NCBI RefSeq assembly: GCF_036621415.1
Contig: NZ_CP030941.1
Coordinates: 4,028,001 to 4,092,000 of the forward strand
Length of the DNA stretch: 64,000 bases
Reading direction: 5' to 3'
From: Nitratireductor thuwali
Lineage (GTDB): Bacteria; Pseudomonadota; Alphaproteobacteria; Rhizobiales; Rhizobiaceae
This document shows, one piece after another, positions 12,496 through 23,692 of the stretch. Made by a program: the position numbers and the translations under genes. Numbering within the stretch: position 1 is the stretch's first letter; each line of letters begins with the position of its first letter. The notes beneath the pieces are model-generated. The model was not told the origin of the DNA and ran no database searches. It saw nothing but the letters and a program-made list of their open reading frames with translations.

Positions 12496-13230
12496 ATGGA
12501 CGGCACGTCAGACAGACAGCCGCTTGATAGGGCGAAGAGGGTTCGTCTGATAAGGGAGGCGTCCACCAACGACGTCGCCATTCGTCTTATCTGCGACGTC
12601 TATGGCATCCTGAACGTCACCGTGCGACTGGCAACGGCGGAACTGGGCCTGTTTGACGTGCCCTATCTCCGCACGACCTATTCGCCGGAATGGGTGACCC
12701 AGCAGCTGACGGCGGGCTATATCCGCCAGGACCAGGTGGTGGTGGCCGGCTTCACCTCCGATAAGGCATTCTTCTGGTCCGATCTCGAACGGACGGCCGG
12801 CTGGGAGCGAATCCTGGAGGATGCGTTCAAGGCCGGAGTGGGCCCGGAAGGCTATTCCATACCGGTCATCGATCCCAATGGTCGACGATCGCTCACCTCA
12901 CTCAACACGGACAGGCCCGTTCGGGAATGGCGGTCCTTCATCGAAGCCCATGAATCGGAGCTACATGAGGTCGCACGCATCCTCCATGACCGGGCTGTCT
13001 CGGAAGCCGGCTTCGACGACAAGATGCGGCTCGGCCAGCGGGAGCTGGAATGCCTCCACTGGGTGTCGCGCGGGAAGGAAGCTGGCGACATCGCCGCTAT
13101 ACTCGAGATTTCCGAGCATACCGTCAGGAGCTATCTGAAGTCGGCCAAGCTGAAGCTCGATTGCCGGACGCTTTCGCAGGCCGTGGGCAAGGCGATCTCC
13201 CTAGGGCTGATCCGGCTGTCCGCTCCCTAA
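12496..13230 (+). CDS. LuxR-family regulator (autoinducer-binding domain plus HTH), no adjacent luxI
   Basis: A 244-residue LuxR-type protein with an autoinducer-binding fold at residues ~30-165 and a LuxR/GerE helix-turn-helix at ~176-240 (LGQRELECLHWVSRGKEAGDIAAILEISEHTVRSYLKSAKLKL). Pocket residues Trp66, Asp79 and Trp94 fit the acyl-homoserine-lactone pattern, but the usual D-P is D-Q (Asp79-Gln80). No synthase gene is in the window, so it is a LuxR solo; ligand and targets are unknown. It stands alone between kdsA and a small unknown gene, after 222 bp in which I recognised no regulatory element. Confidence 0.85.
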   Translation: MDGTSDRQPLDRAKRVRLIREASTNDVAIRLICDVYGILNVTVRLATAELGLFDVPYLRTTYSPEWVTQQLTAGYIRQDQVVVAGFTSDKAFFWSDLERTAGWERILEDAFKAGVGPEGYSIPVIDPNGRRSLTSLNTDRPVREWRSFIEAHESELHEVARILHDRAVSEAGFDDKMRLGQRELECLHWVSRGKEAGDIAAILEISEHTVRSYLKSAKLKLDCRTLSQAVGKAISLGLIRLSAP

Positions 13231-13311
13231 TATTGGTTAGCCGGTACACGGAGGTTGTCGCGCCGAGTGGCCTCACGCATTATTGTCATCTGTCATAACG
13301 AGGTGACCAAA

Positions 13312-13500
13312 ATGACCTTCAGGGGGGACGGCGCTGCGGCGAGCAAGCCCGCAGCCTTTGCCGACGGCGACATTATCGCCCTGCATCTGCGTGAGGCCGT
13401 GAGGCTCGCAGCCAATCTTCGGGACTTCGAGGACTTCAAGCTCTTTGCCCACTTTGCCAGAATGTCGATCGAACTTCTCAATGAGCGCCAGATCGGCTAG
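13312..13500 (+). CDS. Small hypothetical protein (62 aa)
   Basis: I do not recognise this family. The start MTFRGDGAAASK at 13312 has GAGGTGA 6-9 nt upstream. The product is soluble, ends in two amphipathic helices (DIIALHLREAVRLAANLRDFEDF and LFAHFARMSIELLNERQIG) and sits 81 bp after the LuxR solo on the same strand. It may be a helical accessory or antisense-factor-like protein, but nothing in the sequence shows a function. Confidence 0.5.
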   Translation: MTFRGDGAAASKPAAFADGDIIALHLREAVRLAANLRDFEDFKLFAHFARMSIELLNERQIG

Positions 13501-13627
13501 GGGCCGCAGACTAGGCATGCCCACTGAGGCTGGCAGCCGTGCTCACCCACCTTCATCATCGCGACACAGGCAGGTCGTGCATGCGGCCTGCCTTTGGCGT
13601 CATTGTTTTTTGCCCAACTTTCGCTAA

Positions 13628-14953
<1,326 letters not shown>

Positions 14954-15034
14954 AGCGTTTTTGCAGCCGGGAACCGGCGCAATAACCCTCCATTAAACAA
15001 GATATGGCCACATGCGGCGGAAGGAATTTGCCGC

Positions 15035-15361
15035 ATGTGGACCCGCCATCACAAACGCAGAAATACCGGAAGGCTGATCGTCCCGGCGATCGCCAGCCTG
15101 TTCCTGTCGTATTTTGCCTACCATGTCTTCCATGGGGACTACGGCATCTATGCGCGCGAGAACCTGGTGAAACGGGTGGCCGTTCTTGAAGCCGAGCTCG
15201 CCGGCCTGCGCGCCGTGCGCGAGAAGCTGGAAGGCCGGTTGGCGCTGATCAACGACGGCAGCCTGGAAAAAGATATGCTCGACGAGCAGGCGCGTCGTAA
15301 GCTAAGCTTGGCCCAGGATAACGAGATCGTCATCTACCGCGCAGCGGCATCCAGCGATTAA
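15035..15361 (+). CDS. ftsB: FtsB/DivIC-family septum formation initiator
   Basis: A 108-residue single-pass membrane protein. A short basic N-terminus (MWTRHHKRRN) is followed by one membrane helix (~13-33) and a coiled coil (ARENLVKRVAVLEAELAGLRAVREKLEGRL), then an RxKLxxAQDNEIVIY tail typical of alphaproteobacterial FtsB. In the divisome FtsB binds FtsL and FtsQ. Its position between eno and pdhA is conserved in this bacterial group. Confidence 0.9.
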   Translation: MWTRHHKRRNTGRLIVPAIASLFLSYFAYHVFHGDYGIYARENLVKRVAVLEAELAGLRAVREKLEGRLALINDGSLEKDMLDEQARRKLSLAQDNEIVIYRAAASSD

Positions 15362-15585
15362 CCGAAATCGAGTTAATCGTTGTATTTCCCAATGAATGAA
15401 GACGCTTAGCGGCATAGCAGGCATGCTTTTTTGGCGTAGCGCCGAGCATACGCCCATGTTAGCTTGTTGGCTGAGGGAGTGGATCGTCGGTTTTCGGTTG
15501 CCGCGGCACCAGTGATGGCGCATGCGGGTTGTGACTGCCGGTTCCTCGTCCCATGTCCGATAAGAGACGATCCAGGGAGCGAAAC

Positions 15586-16653
15586 ATGGCGACAGCCGCC
15601 AGGAAAACCACAGCCAAAAATGTGTCCAAATCCAAGTCGCCGCCGCGCAGCGCGATAGCGGCGGCGAACGCGGTGAAAACGCCGAAGCCCGAGGAGTTCA
15701 AGAAGGAACAGGAGCTCAAGGCCTATGAGGACATGCTCCTCATCCGCCGCTTCGAGGAAAAGGCCGGCCAGCTCTACGGCATGGGTCTGATCGGCGGCTT
15801 CTGCCACCTCTATATCGGACAGGAAGCGGTCGTCGTCGGCATGCAGATGGCCCTGAAGGAGGGCGATCAGGTAATCACCGGCTATCGCGACCACGGCCAT
15901 ATGCTTGCCACGGGCATGGAGCCGCGCGGCGTGATGGCCGAGCTGACGGGCCGGCGCAGCGGCTACTCCAAGGGCAAGGGCGGCTCCATGCACATGTTCT
16001 CCAAGGAGAAGAAGTTCTATGGCGGCCATGGCATCGTCGGCGCGCAAGTCTCGCTGGGAACGGGCTTGGCCTTCGCCAACCGCTATCGCGGCAATGACAG
16101 CGTTTCCCTGACCTATTTCGGCGACGGAGCGGCCAATCAGGGCCAGGTCTACGAGAGCTTCAACATGGCCTCGCTGTGGAAGCTTCCGGTCGTCTACATC
16201 ATCGAGAACAACCGCTACGCCATGGGGACATCCGTTTCGCGCTCTTCCGCCGAAACGGATTTTTCGCACCGCGGCCTCTCCTTCAAGATCCCCGGCATCC
16301 AGGTCGACGGCATGGACGTGCGCGCCGTCAAGGCCGCCGGCGACCTGGCGGTCGAATGGTGCCGCTCCGGCAAAGGGCCGATCATCCTCGAGATGCAGAC
16401 CTACCGCTATCGCGGCCATTCCATGTCGGACCCCGCCAAATATCGGTCCAAGGACGAAGTGCAGAAGATGCGCTCCGAGCATGACCCGATCGAGCAGGTG
16501 AAGAACCGCCTGGTGGAGAAGAAGTGGTCGAGCGAGGACGAGTTGAAGGCGGTCGACAAGAGGGTCCGCGAGATCGTGGCCGATGCCGCCGATTTCGCCC
16601 AGAACGACCCCGAGCCGGATGTTTCCGAACTCTATACCGACATCCTGCTCTAA
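15586..16653 (+). CDS. pdhA: Pyruvate dehydrogenase E1 alpha subunit
   Basis: A 355-residue thiamine-diphosphate-dependent E1 alpha. The Lys/Ala-rich N-terminal extension (residues 1-40) is typical of rhizobia. The TPP motif is [31 protein letters not shown]. The phosphorylation-loop-like [16 protein letters not shown] is present. Start 15586 has GGGAG 5 nt upstream; an ATG 33 bp earlier is possible. First gene of pdhA-pdhB-pdhC, 13 bp before pdhB. Confidence 0.95.
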   Translation: MATAARKTTAKNVSKSKSPPRSAIAAANAVKTPKPEEFKKEQELKAYEDMLLIRRFEEKAGQLYGMGLIGGFCHLYIGQEAVVVGMQMALKEGDQVITGYRDHGHMLATGMEPRGVMAELTGRRSGYSKGKGGSMHMFSKEKKFYGGHGIVGAQVSLGTGLAFANRYRGNDSVSLTYFGDGAANQGQVYESFNMASLWKLPVVYIIENNRYAMGTSVSRSSAETDFSHRGLSFKIPGIQVDGMDVRAVKAAGDLAVEWCRSGKGPIILEMQTYRYRGHSMSDPAKYRSKDEVQKMRSEHDPIEQVKNRLVEKKWSSEDELKAVDKRVREIVADAADFAQNDPEPDVSELYTDILL

Positions 16654-16666
16654 GGGGGGACGCAAC

Positions 16667-18067
16667 ATGCCAACGGAAATTCTCATGCCCGCGCTCTCGC
16701 CGACCATGGAAGAGGGCAACCTGGCCAAATGGCTCAAGAAGGAGGGCGACAGCGTTGCCCCTGGCGACGTCATAGCCGAGATCGAGACCGACAAGGCGAC
16801 CATGGAAGTGGAAGCCGTCGATGAAGGCACCATAGGCAAGATCCTGATCGAGGAAGGCGCCGAAGGGGTGAAGGTCAACACGCCGATCGCGCTGCTCCTG
16901 GAGGAAGGCGAAAGCGCCGACGACCTCGGCAAGGCCGCATCGAGCGCGCCGCCCGCGCACGCCCAGGCGCCGGCGGAGGAGCCGGCAAGCCAGAAACCGG
17001 AAGCCACACCCAAGCCCGCCGCGGCGCCCAAGGCCGCCGCGCAGCCCCTGCCTTCGGACCCCGATATACCGGAAGGCACCGAGATGGTGCCGACCACCGT
17101 GCGCGAGGCGTTGCGCGACGCCATGGCCGAGGAGATGCGCCGCGACGGCGATGTCTTCGTCATGGGCGAGGAGGTGGCCGAATATCAGGGCGCCTACAAG
17201 ATCACCCAGGGCCTGTTGCAGGAATTCGGCGACAAGCGCGTGGTGGACACGCCGATCACCGAGCACGGCTTTGCCGGCGTCGGCATCGGCGCCGCCTTTG
17301 CCGGCTTGAAGCCCATCGTCGAGTTCATGACCTTCAACTTCGCCATGCAGGCGATGGACCAGATCATCAATTCGGCCGCCAAGACGCTTTACATGGCCGG
17401 CGGCCAGATGGGCGCGCCCATCGTCTTCCGCGGCCCCAACGGCGCGGCGGCGCGCGTGGCCGCGCAGCACAGCCAGGACTATGCCGCCTGGTACGGCCAT
17501 ATCCCCGGCTTGAAGGTGGTGATGCCCTACACCGCCGCCGACGCCAAGGGCCTGCTCAAGGCCGCGATCCGCGATCCCAATCCGGTCATCTTCCTCGAAA
17601 ACGAGATCCTCTACGGCCAGACCTTCGACGTGCCGAAGCTCGACGATTTCGTGCTGCCCATCGGCAAGGCGCGCGTTCACAAGGAGGGCAGGGATGCGAC
17701 GATCGTCTCCTTCGGCATCGGCATGACCTATGCCGTCAAGGCCGCGGAGGAACTGGCGGGCGAGGGGATCGATGTCGAGATCATCGACCTGCGCACCATC
17801 CGCCCGATGGACCTCGACACGGTGATCGAATCCGTGAAGAAAACCAACAGGCTGGTGACTGTCGAGGAGGGTTTTCCGCAATCGTCGGTGGGCGACCATA
17901 TCGCCTCGCAGGTGATGCAGCGGGCGTTCGACTATCTCGACGCCCCGGTCGTCACCATCGCCGGCAAGGACGTTCCGATGCCTTATGCCGCCAATCTGGA
18001 AAAGCTCGCGCTGCCCAGCGTCGCGGAAGTCGTCGAGGCGGTGAAAGCCGTTTCCTACCGGAATTGA
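16667..18067 (+). CDS. pdhB: Pyruvate dehydrogenase E1 beta subunit with N-terminal lipoyl domain
   Basis: A 466-residue E1 beta whose N-terminus is a lipoyl domain (residues 1-80, lipoyl Lys43 in DKATME) joined by an Ala/Pro linker (~85-130) to the transketolase-like core ([35 protein letters not shown]). A lipoylated E1 beta is a known alphaproteobacterial variant. The lipoyl domain is nearly identical to that of pdhC. A mid-gene ATG with GGAC spacing is not needed; the start at 16667 follows AAGGGGG. Confidence 0.96.
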   Translation: MPTEILMPALSPTMEEGNLAKWLKKEGDSVAPGDVIAEIETDKATMEVEAVDEGTIGKILIEEGAEGVKVNTPIALLLEEGESADDLGKAASSAPPAHAQAPAEEPASQKPEATPKPAAAPKAAAQPLPSDPDIPEGTEMVPTTVREALRDAMAEEMRRDGDVFVMGEEVAEYQGAYKITQGLLQEFGDKRVVDTPITEHGFAGVGIGAAFAGLKPIVEFMTFNFAMQAMDQIINSAAKTLYMAGGQMGAPIVFRGPNGAAARVAAQHSQDYAAWYGHIPGLKVVMPYTAADAKGLLKAAIRDPNPVIFLENEILYGQTFDVPKLDDFVLPIGKARVHKEGRDATIVSFGIGMTYAVKAAEELAGEGIDVEIIDLRTIRPMDLDTVIESVKKTNRLVTVEEGFPQSSVGDHIASQVMQRAFDYLDAPVVTIAGKDVPMPYAANLEKLALPSVAEVVEAVKAVSYRN

Positions 18068-18080
18068 GGGAGGAGACCCC

Positions 18081-19442
18081 ATGCCGATAGAGATCACCAT
18101 GCCGGCCCTCTCGCCAACGATGGAGGAGGGCAATCTCGCCAAATGGCTGGTCAAGGAGGGCGACAGCGTCGCCCCCGGCGACGTCATCGCCGAGATCGAA
18201 ACCGACAAGGCGACCATGGAAGTGGAAGCCGTCGACGAGGGTACCGTCGCCAAGATCGTCGTGCCCGAGGGCACCGACGGGGTGAAGGTGAACGCCCTCA
18301 TCGCGGTTCTGGCCGGAGAGGGCGAGGACGTGGCCGAAGCCGCCAAGGCGGCCGACGGCGGCGCAAAGCCGCAAGCGGCAAAACCGGAACCGAAGAAGGA
18401 AGAAAAAGTGGCCGGAAAGGCCGAAAAGCCGCAGGGCGAGCCTGCGACCGAAGCGCCGAAGAAGGCCGATTCCGGCGAGGCGAAGCCTGCCGCAGGCAAG
18501 GCGGATGGCGAGCGCATCTTCGCCACGCCGCTTGCCCGGCGTCTTGCGAAGGAGGCGGGGCTCGATCTGTCGGCGATTGCCGGCTCGGGGCCGAAGGGCC
18601 GCGTGGTGAAGGCCGATGTGGAAAAGGCCGCCGGGACAGGCGCCGCGCCGGCGGCGAAGGCCGCCGAGGCGCCGGCTCCGGCCGCCAAGCCGATGTCGGA
18701 CGAGGCCGTGCTCAAGCTGTTCGAGGAAGGCTCCTACGAGCTGGTTCCCCATGACGGCATGCGCAAGACCATCGCCCGGCGCCTGGTCGAGGCCAAGACC
18801 ACCATCCCGCATTTCTACCTGACCCTCGACTGCGAGATCGACGCGCTGCTGAAGCTGCGCAAGGAGCTCAACGAGGCGGCGCCGATGGTCAAGGGCGAAG
18901 ACGGCGGGAAGCCGGCCTACAAGCTGTCGGTCAACGACATGATCATCAAGGCGATGGCGCTGGCGCTGAAGGCGGTGCCGGACGCCAATGTGTCGTGGAC
19001 GGAGGCCAACATGGTGCGCCACCGGCATGCCGATGTGGGCGTGGCCGTCTCCATCCCCGGCGGGCTGATCACGCCGATCGTCAGGCGCGCCGAGGAAAAG
19101 ACCCTGTCGGCGATCTCCAACGAGATGAAGGACCTGGCCGCGCGCGCCCGCAACCGCAAGCTCAGGCCGGAGGAATATCAGGGCGGCACCACGGCGGTGT
19201 CGAACCTCGGCATGTTCGGCATCAAGGACTTCTCCGCCGTCATCAACCCGCCGCACGCCACCATCCTGGCGGTCGGCGCGGGCGGTGAGCGGGCGGTGGT
19301 GAAGAACGGCGAACTGGCGGTGGCCAATGTGATGTCGGTGACGCTGTCGACCGACCACCGCGCCGTCGACGGGGCTCTGGGGGCCGAACTCCTGGCCGCC
19401 TTCAGGAAGCTGATCGAGAACCCGATGGGGATGCTGGTGTGA
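18081..19442 (+). CDS. pdhC: Dihydrolipoamide acetyltransferase (PDH E2)
   Basis: This 453-residue E2 core has a lipoyl domain (1-80, Lys43), an Ala/Lys/Glu-rich linker, a peripheral-subunit-binding domain ([35 protein letters not shown], ~145-185) and a catalytic domain ending with the active-site block [19 protein letters not shown]. It moves acetyl groups from E1 to CoA. GGGAGGAG precedes the ATG and the pdhB stop is 13 bp upstream. Confidence 0.97.
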   Translation: MPIEITMPALSPTMEEGNLAKWLVKEGDSVAPGDVIAEIETDKATMEVEAVDEGTVAKIVVPEGTDGVKVNALIAVLAGEGEDVAEAAKAADGGAKPQAAKPEPKKEEKVAGKAEKPQGEPATEAPKKADSGEAKPAAGKADGERIFATPLARRLAKEAGLDLSAIAGSGPKGRVVKADVEKAAGTGAAPAAKAAEAPAPAAKPMSDEAVLKLFEEGSYELVPHDGMRKTIARRLVEAKTTIPHFYLTLDCEIDALLKLRKELNEAAPMVKGEDGGKPAYKLSVNDMIIKAMALALKAVPDANVSWTEANMVRHRHADVGVAVSIPGGLITPIVRRAEEKTLSAISNEMKDLAARARNRKLRPEEYQGGTTAVSNLGMFGIKDFSAVINPPHATILAVGAGGERAVVKNGELAVANVMSVTLSTDHRAVDGALGAELLAAFRKLIENPMGMLV

Positions 19443-19527
19443 GGCGACCCGCCAAGAGCGGATGAGAGCCGCAATGGGTTGGTCAAAGTGGCCAGCCCTG
19501 GATGCCGCTGGATGTTGAGAGTGCTGG

Positions 19528-20166
19528 ATGAAGACGATCCTCTGCTTCGGCGATTCCCTGACATGGGGCTACGATGCCGTCGGCCCCGGCCGGCATGCCT
19601 ATGAGGACCGGTGGCCGTCGGTCCTGCAGGAAAGGCTCGGCAGTACGGCGTACGTGGTCGCGGAAGGACTGAACGGCCGCACGACCGCCTACGACGACTG
19701 GGTGGCGGGGGCCGACCGCAACGGGGCCAGGCTGCTCCCGACGCTGCTGACCACCCACGCGCCGCTCGACCTCGTCATCATCATGCTCGGGGCGAACGAC
19801 ATGAAGCCCTTCGTCTGCGGGCGGGCCATCGGCGCCAAGCAGGGCATGGAGCGCCTGGTGGACATCGTGCGCAGCCACGATTATCCGCTCGACAGCCCGC
19901 CCCCGGCGGTGCTGCTGGTCGCGCCGCCGCCGCTCTGCGAAACCGGGAACGCGGATTTCGCAGCAATGTTCGACCGTGGGATCGAGGAATCGCGCAAGCT
20001 GGCGCCGCTCTATGCGCGGGTTGCAGAGGAGGCCGGCTGCGGCTTCTTCGACGCCGGCACGGTAGCCCGCACCGCGCCGCTCGACGGCGTTCATCTCGAC
20101 GCGGAGAACACGCGCGCCGTCGGCGCCGCCCTGGTTCCCGCCGTCAGAAGCTTGTTGGGGATCTGA
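19528..20166 (+). CDS. SGNH/GDSL-family hydrolase
   Basis: A 212-residue esterase-fold protein. The nucleophile is Ser10 in FGDSLTWGYD, the GxND block is LGANDMK, and the C-terminal DGVHLDAEN supplies the Asp-x-x-His pair. No signal peptide is present, so it should be cytoplasmic. It resembles the arylesterase/carbohydrate-esterase proteins often found inside rhizobial pdh clusters; the substrate is unknown. It lies 85 bp after pdhC and 2 bp before the GNAT gene. Confidence 0.88.
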   Translation: MKTILCFGDSLTWGYDAVGPGRHAYEDRWPSVLQERLGSTAYVVAEGLNGRTTAYDDWVAGADRNGARLLPTLLTTHAPLDLVIIMLGANDMKPFVCGRAIGAKQGMERLVDIVRSHDYPLDSPPPAVLLVAPPPLCETGNADFAAMFDRGIEESRKLAPLYARVAEEAGCGFFDAGTVARTAPLDGVHLDAENTRAVGAALVPAVRSLLGI

Positions 20167-20168
20167 CG

Positions 20169-20765
20169 GTGGCGGGCGACCTCTCCATCCGTCCGGCGGG
20201 CCGAAGGGACGCGGCCGAGCTGGCCATTCTCGTCGATATCGCCTCCCACGGCTTCGCATCGTGGCTCTGGTATGGCGCGGTGCTGCGCGGAGAGACGGAT
20301 ACGGCCATGGAGCGCGGCCAGCAGCGGATACGCGACGCGGCGGCCAACGACAATTGGCGCAACGCTAGCATCGCTGAGATCGGCGGGGAGACGGCGGGCG
20401 CCTCGATCGGCTTCTGCATACCGCAGTCGATCCTCGCGGAGAAGACGGACCACCCCGTGCTGGCGCCGCTGATCGCGCTGCAGCAGCAGGTGGCCGGCCG
20501 CTGGTTCATCGACACGCTGGCCGTTTACCGCCAACACAGGCGCAAGGGCGTCGCGAGGCGGCTTCTCGACCATGAGGCGTCGCGCGCCGGCGGCAGGCCG
20601 CTCGCCCTCATCACGCCGAGCACCAACGCGGCGGCGCTAAGCCTCTACGAAGGCTTCGGGTTCCGCCGCACCGGCCGGCAGGACGCCGTGCCCCTTTTAC
20701 GAGAAGAGCGAGCCCCACCAATGGGTGCTCCTGGAGCGTCACTGAAAGGCAGACGGAATGGCTGA
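20169..20765 (+). CDS. GNAT-family N-acetyltransferase with apparent C-terminal frameshift
   Basis: From a GTG at 20169 the frame encodes a GNAT domain (LSIRPAGRRDAAELAILVDIA; acetyl-CoA loop YRQHRRKGVARRLLDHE; TPSTNAAALSLYEGFGFRRTGRQ). After codon ~175 the frame becomes LLREERAPPMGAPG and runs into lpdA. Deleting one C from the CCCC at 20691-20694 restores a plausible end (FYEKSEPHQWVLLERH, stop at 20743-20745) and leaves a 12-bp gap to lpdA. The defect is either a real one-base insertion or an assembly error. The acceptor substrate is unknown. Confidence 0.75.
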   Translation: MAGDLSIRPAGRRDAAELAILVDIASHGFASWLWYGAVLRGETDTAMERGQQRIRDAAANDNWRNASIAEIGGETAGASIGFCIPQSILAEKTDHPVLAPLIALQQQVAGRWFIDTLAVYRQHRRKGVARRLLDHEASRAGGRPLALITPSTNAAALSLYEGFGFRRTGRQDAVPLLREERAPPMGAPGASLKGRRNG

Positions 20766-22212
20766 AAACTACGACGTCATCATCATCGGCTCCGGCCCCG
20801 GCGGTTATGTGACCGCGGTCCGCGCGGCGCAGCTCGGCCTCAAGACCGCTATTGTCGAGCGCGAGCACCTGGGCGGCATCTGCCTCAACTGGGGCTGCAT
20901 TCCGACCAAGGCGCTCCTGCGCTCGGCCGAGATCCTGCACGCGGCGGAGAACGCCAAGGACTATGGCCTGAAGCTCGACGGCACGATCTCCGCCGATGCC
21001 GCCGCCGTCGTCGACCGCTCGCGCAAGGTCTCGCTGCGGCTCAATGGCGGCGTCGGCTTCCTGATGAAGAAGAACAAGGTCGACATCATCTGGGGCGAGG
21101 CGAAGCTCAAGAAGGGGCAGGGCGGCACCGAGGTCGTGGTGTCGAAGCCCCAGAAGAAGGCGATGGAGCCACAGCCGCCGCAGCCCAAGAACACGCTGGG
21201 CGAGGGCACCTACAAGGCCAAGCACGTGATCCTGGCGACGGGCGCCCGCCCGCGCGTCCTGCCCGGCATCGAACCGGACGGCAAGCTGATCTGGACCTAT
21301 TTCGAGGCCATGGTGCCCAAGGAAATCCCGGAAAAGCTGATCGTCATGGGTTCCGGCGCCATCGGCATCGAGTTCGCCAGCTTCTACAACGCCATGGGTT
21401 CGGATGTGACCGTCGTCGAGCTGATGCCCCAGGTCATGCCGGTGGAAGACGCGGAAATCTCCAAATTCGCCAAGCGGCAGCTCGAGAAGCAGGGCCTCAA
21501 GTTCCATCTGGAGGCCAAGGTCACCAAGGTCGAAAAAGGCAAGGACGGCGTCACCGCCCATGTGGAGATGAAGGACGGGAAGGTGGAGAAGATCACCGCC
21601 GACCGGCTGATTTCCGCCGTGGGCGTGCAGGGCAACAGCGAGAATCTCGGCCTTGAGGATTTCGGCGTGAAGATCGAGCGCGGCTGCATCGCCGTCGACG
21701 GCTACGGGCGCACCAATGTGGAAGGCATCTACGCCATCGGCGATGTGGCCGGTCCGCCCATGCTGGCCCACAAGGCCGAGCACGAAGGCGTCATCTGCGT
21801 CGAGAAGATCGCCGGCGTGAAGGGCGTCCATGCGCTCGACAAGAACAAGATTCCCGGCTGCACCTACTGCCAACCCCAGGTGGCTTCGGTCGGCCTCACG
21901 GAGGAAGCGGCGAAAAAGGCCGGCCGCGACATCCGCGTCGGGCGGTTCCAGTTCGCCGCAAACGGCAAGGCCATTGCCCTCGGCGAGGATCAAGGCCTGA
22001 TCAAGACCATCCTCGACAAGAAGACCGGAGAACTGCTGGGCGCCCATATGGTCGGCGCGGAAGTGACCGAACTCATCCAGGGATTCGTCATCGCCATGAA
22101 TCTGGAAACGACCGAGGAAGAGCTGATGCACACCGTCTTCCCGCATCCCACGCTTTCCGAAATGATGAAGGAAAGCGTCCTCGACGCCTATGGAAGGACG
22201 CTGAACGCCTGA
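20758..22212 (+). CDS. lpdA: Dihydrolipoamide dehydrogenase (E3)
   Basis: A 484-residue flavoprotein that reoxidises dihydrolipoamide of the PDH complex. It has the FAD motif IIGSGPGGYVTAVRAAQLG, redox pair Cys42/Cys47 (GGICLNWGCIPTKALLRS), an NAD-binding MGSGAIGIEFASF and the C-terminal HPTLSEMMKES active-site helix. A ~25-residue proline-rich insert near residues 130-155 (QKKAMEPQPPQPKN) is characteristic of the PDH-linked rhizobial isoform. The start follows GAAAGGCAGACGGA. Confidence 0.96.
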   Translation: MAENYDVIIIGSGPGGYVTAVRAAQLGLKTAIVEREHLGGICLNWGCIPTKALLRSAEILHAAENAKDYGLKLDGTISADAAAVVDRSRKVSLRLNGGVGFLMKKNKVDIIWGEAKLKKGQGGTEVVVSKPQKKAMEPQPPQPKNTLGEGTYKAKHVILATGARPRVLPGIEPDGKLIWTYFEAMVPKEIPEKLIVMGSGAIGIEFASFYNAMGSDVTVVELMPQVMPVEDAEISKFAKRQLEKQGLKFHLEAKVTKVEKGKDGVTAHVEMKDGKVEKITADRLISAVGVQGNSENLGLEDFGVKIERGCIAVDGYGRTNVEGIYAIGDVAGPPMLAHKAEHEGVICVEKIAGVKGVHALDKNKIPGCTYCQPQVASVGLTEEAAKKAGRDIRVGRFQFAANGKAIALGEDQGLIKTILDKKTGELLGAHMVGAEVTELIQGFVIAMNLETTEEELMHTVFPHPTLSEMMKESVLDAYGRTLNA

Positions 22213-22293
22213 TGCGGCAAGTGGCTGGAACCCCTTGGAAGGACGGGCCGTTCTACCGTATGATTGAAACGGTAAGGAATGGAGTGTGTTTTC

Positions 22294-22548
22294 ATGGAAG
22301 GTTTGGGCTGGATACTCACCATAATCATAGGCGGTCTGGCGGGCTGGATCGCCGAGAAGGTCATGAAGGCCGAGCATGGGCTTTTGACGAATATCGTGCT
22401 GGGCATCCTCGGGGCGGTCGTACTGAACGCGATACTCTTTGCGGTGGTCGGCACGACCCTTGGCGGCGTCATCGGCCAGTTGATCATCGGTGTCATCGGC
22501 GCGAGCCTGCTGATCTGGCTCTATCGGCTGATCCGCGGCCGCACCTGA
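22294..22548 (+). CDS. GlsB/YeaQ/YmgE-family small membrane protein
   Basis: An 84-residue, three-helix Gly-rich membrane protein ([72 protein letters not shown]). This is the transglycosylase-associated/GlsB family often linked to envelope stress, with no defined activity. The ATG at 22294 has GGAG 9 nt upstream and is preferred over one 15 bp earlier. A terminator follows. Confidence 0.88.
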   Translation: MEGLGWILTIIIGGLAGWIAEKVMKAEHGLLTNIVLGILGAVVLNAILFAVVGTTLGGVIGQLIIGVIGASLLIWLYRLIRGRT

Positions 22549-22584
22549 GCGGGCCCGCCGCTCACCCGGCATTTTATGGAATGG

Positions 22585-22613
22585 CCCGTTCCCGGCCCTG
22601 GGGACGGGTTTTT
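22585..22613 (+). terminator. Rho-independent terminator
   Basis: Arms CCCGTTCCC and GGGGACGGG (one G-T pair) flank a 6-nt loop and are followed directly by TTTTT. It lies 37 bp after the GlsB-like gene and isolates it from lipA. Confidence 0.82.
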
Positions 22614-22708
22614 CTCGTTGGCGCAAATCGCTATATGAGCAGGCCCGGGGCAGGCCGGGCCCGGCCCCATCCAGCTTCCGCCGAGGCGGAACAGCAAGGA
22701 ACGTCGCA

Positions 22709-23683
22709 ATGGTAACCGTCCTCGACAACGTCACCGCAACGCCGCGCGTGCGGCATCCGGAAAAGGCGCACCGGCCCGACCAGGAGGTCATGCGCAAGCC
22801 GGACTGGATACGGGTCAAGGCGCCGACCTCCAAGGGTTATCTGGAAACCCGGGAAATCGTGAAGTCGAACAAGCTGGTGACGGTCTGCGAGGAAGCCGGC
22901 TGCCCCAATATCGGCGAGTGCTGGGACAAGAAGCACGCGACCTTCATGATCATGGGCGAAATCTGCACCCGCGCCTGCGCCTTCTGCAACGTGGCGACCG
23001 GGGTACCCATGCCGCTCGATCCGGAAGAGCCGGCGAGCGTGGCCAAGGCCGTCGGCGAGATGGGGCTGAAGCACGTCGTGATCACCTCGGTCGATCGCGA
23101 CGATCTGAAGGATGGCGGCGCGGAGCACTTCGCTGAGGTCATCCGCGCCATCCGCCGGGCAACGCCCGAGACCACGATTGAAATCCTCACGCCCGACTTC
23201 CTGCGCAAGAACGGGGCGCTGGAAGTCGTCGTGGAGGCCAAGCCCGACGTGTTCAACCACAACCTGGAGACGGTGCCGTCGAATTATCTGACCGTTCGTC
23301 CCGGCGCCCGCTATTTCCACTCGCTGCGCCTGCTGCAGCGCGTGAAGGAACTGGACCCGACCATCTTCACCAAGTCCGGCATCATGGTGGGGCTTGGCGA
23401 AGAGCGGAACGAGGTGCTGCAGCTCATGGACGATCTGCGCTCGGCCGATGTGGACTTCATCACCATCGGGCAGTATCTGCAGCCCACGCGCAAGCACCAC
23501 CCGATCAAGAAATTCGTCACGCCGGACGAGTTCAAATCCTACGAGACGGTCGCCTATACGAAGGGCTTCCTGATGGTTTCGTCCAGTCCGCTCACCCGCT
23601 CCTCCCACCATGCCGGAGACGATTTCGCCCGGCTGCGCGCCGCGCGCGAAGCCAAGCTGGCGGCCGCCGCGGCAAGGGCCTAG
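22709..23683 (+). CDS. lipA: Lipoyl synthase
   Basis: The 324-residue radical-SAM enzyme inserts two sulfurs into octanoyl groups on lipoyl domains, including those of PdhB and PdhC encoded just upstream. Both iron-sulfur motifs are intact: Cys60/Cys65/Cys71 (auxiliary cluster) and Cys86/Cys90/Cys93 (CTRACAFC, radical-SAM cluster). A C-terminal RSSHHAG supplies the conserved Ser. Next to ratA, 9 bp apart. Confidence 0.97.
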   Translation: MVTVLDNVTATPRVRHPEKAHRPDQEVMRKPDWIRVKAPTSKGYLETREIVKSNKLVTVCEEAGCPNIGECWDKKHATFMIMGEICTRACAFCNVATGVPMPLDPEEPASVAKAVGEMGLKHVVITSVDRDDLKDGGAEHFAEVIRAIRRATPETTIEILTPDFLRKNGALEVVVEAKPDVFNHNLETVPSNYLTVRPGARYFHSLRLLQRVKELDPTIFTKSGIMVGLGEERNEVLQLMDDLRSADVDFITIGQYLQPTRKHHPIKKFVTPDEFKSYETVAYTKGFLMVSSSPLTRSSHHAGDDFARLRAAREAKLAAAAARA

Positions 23684-23692
23684 CAGCGCCTT

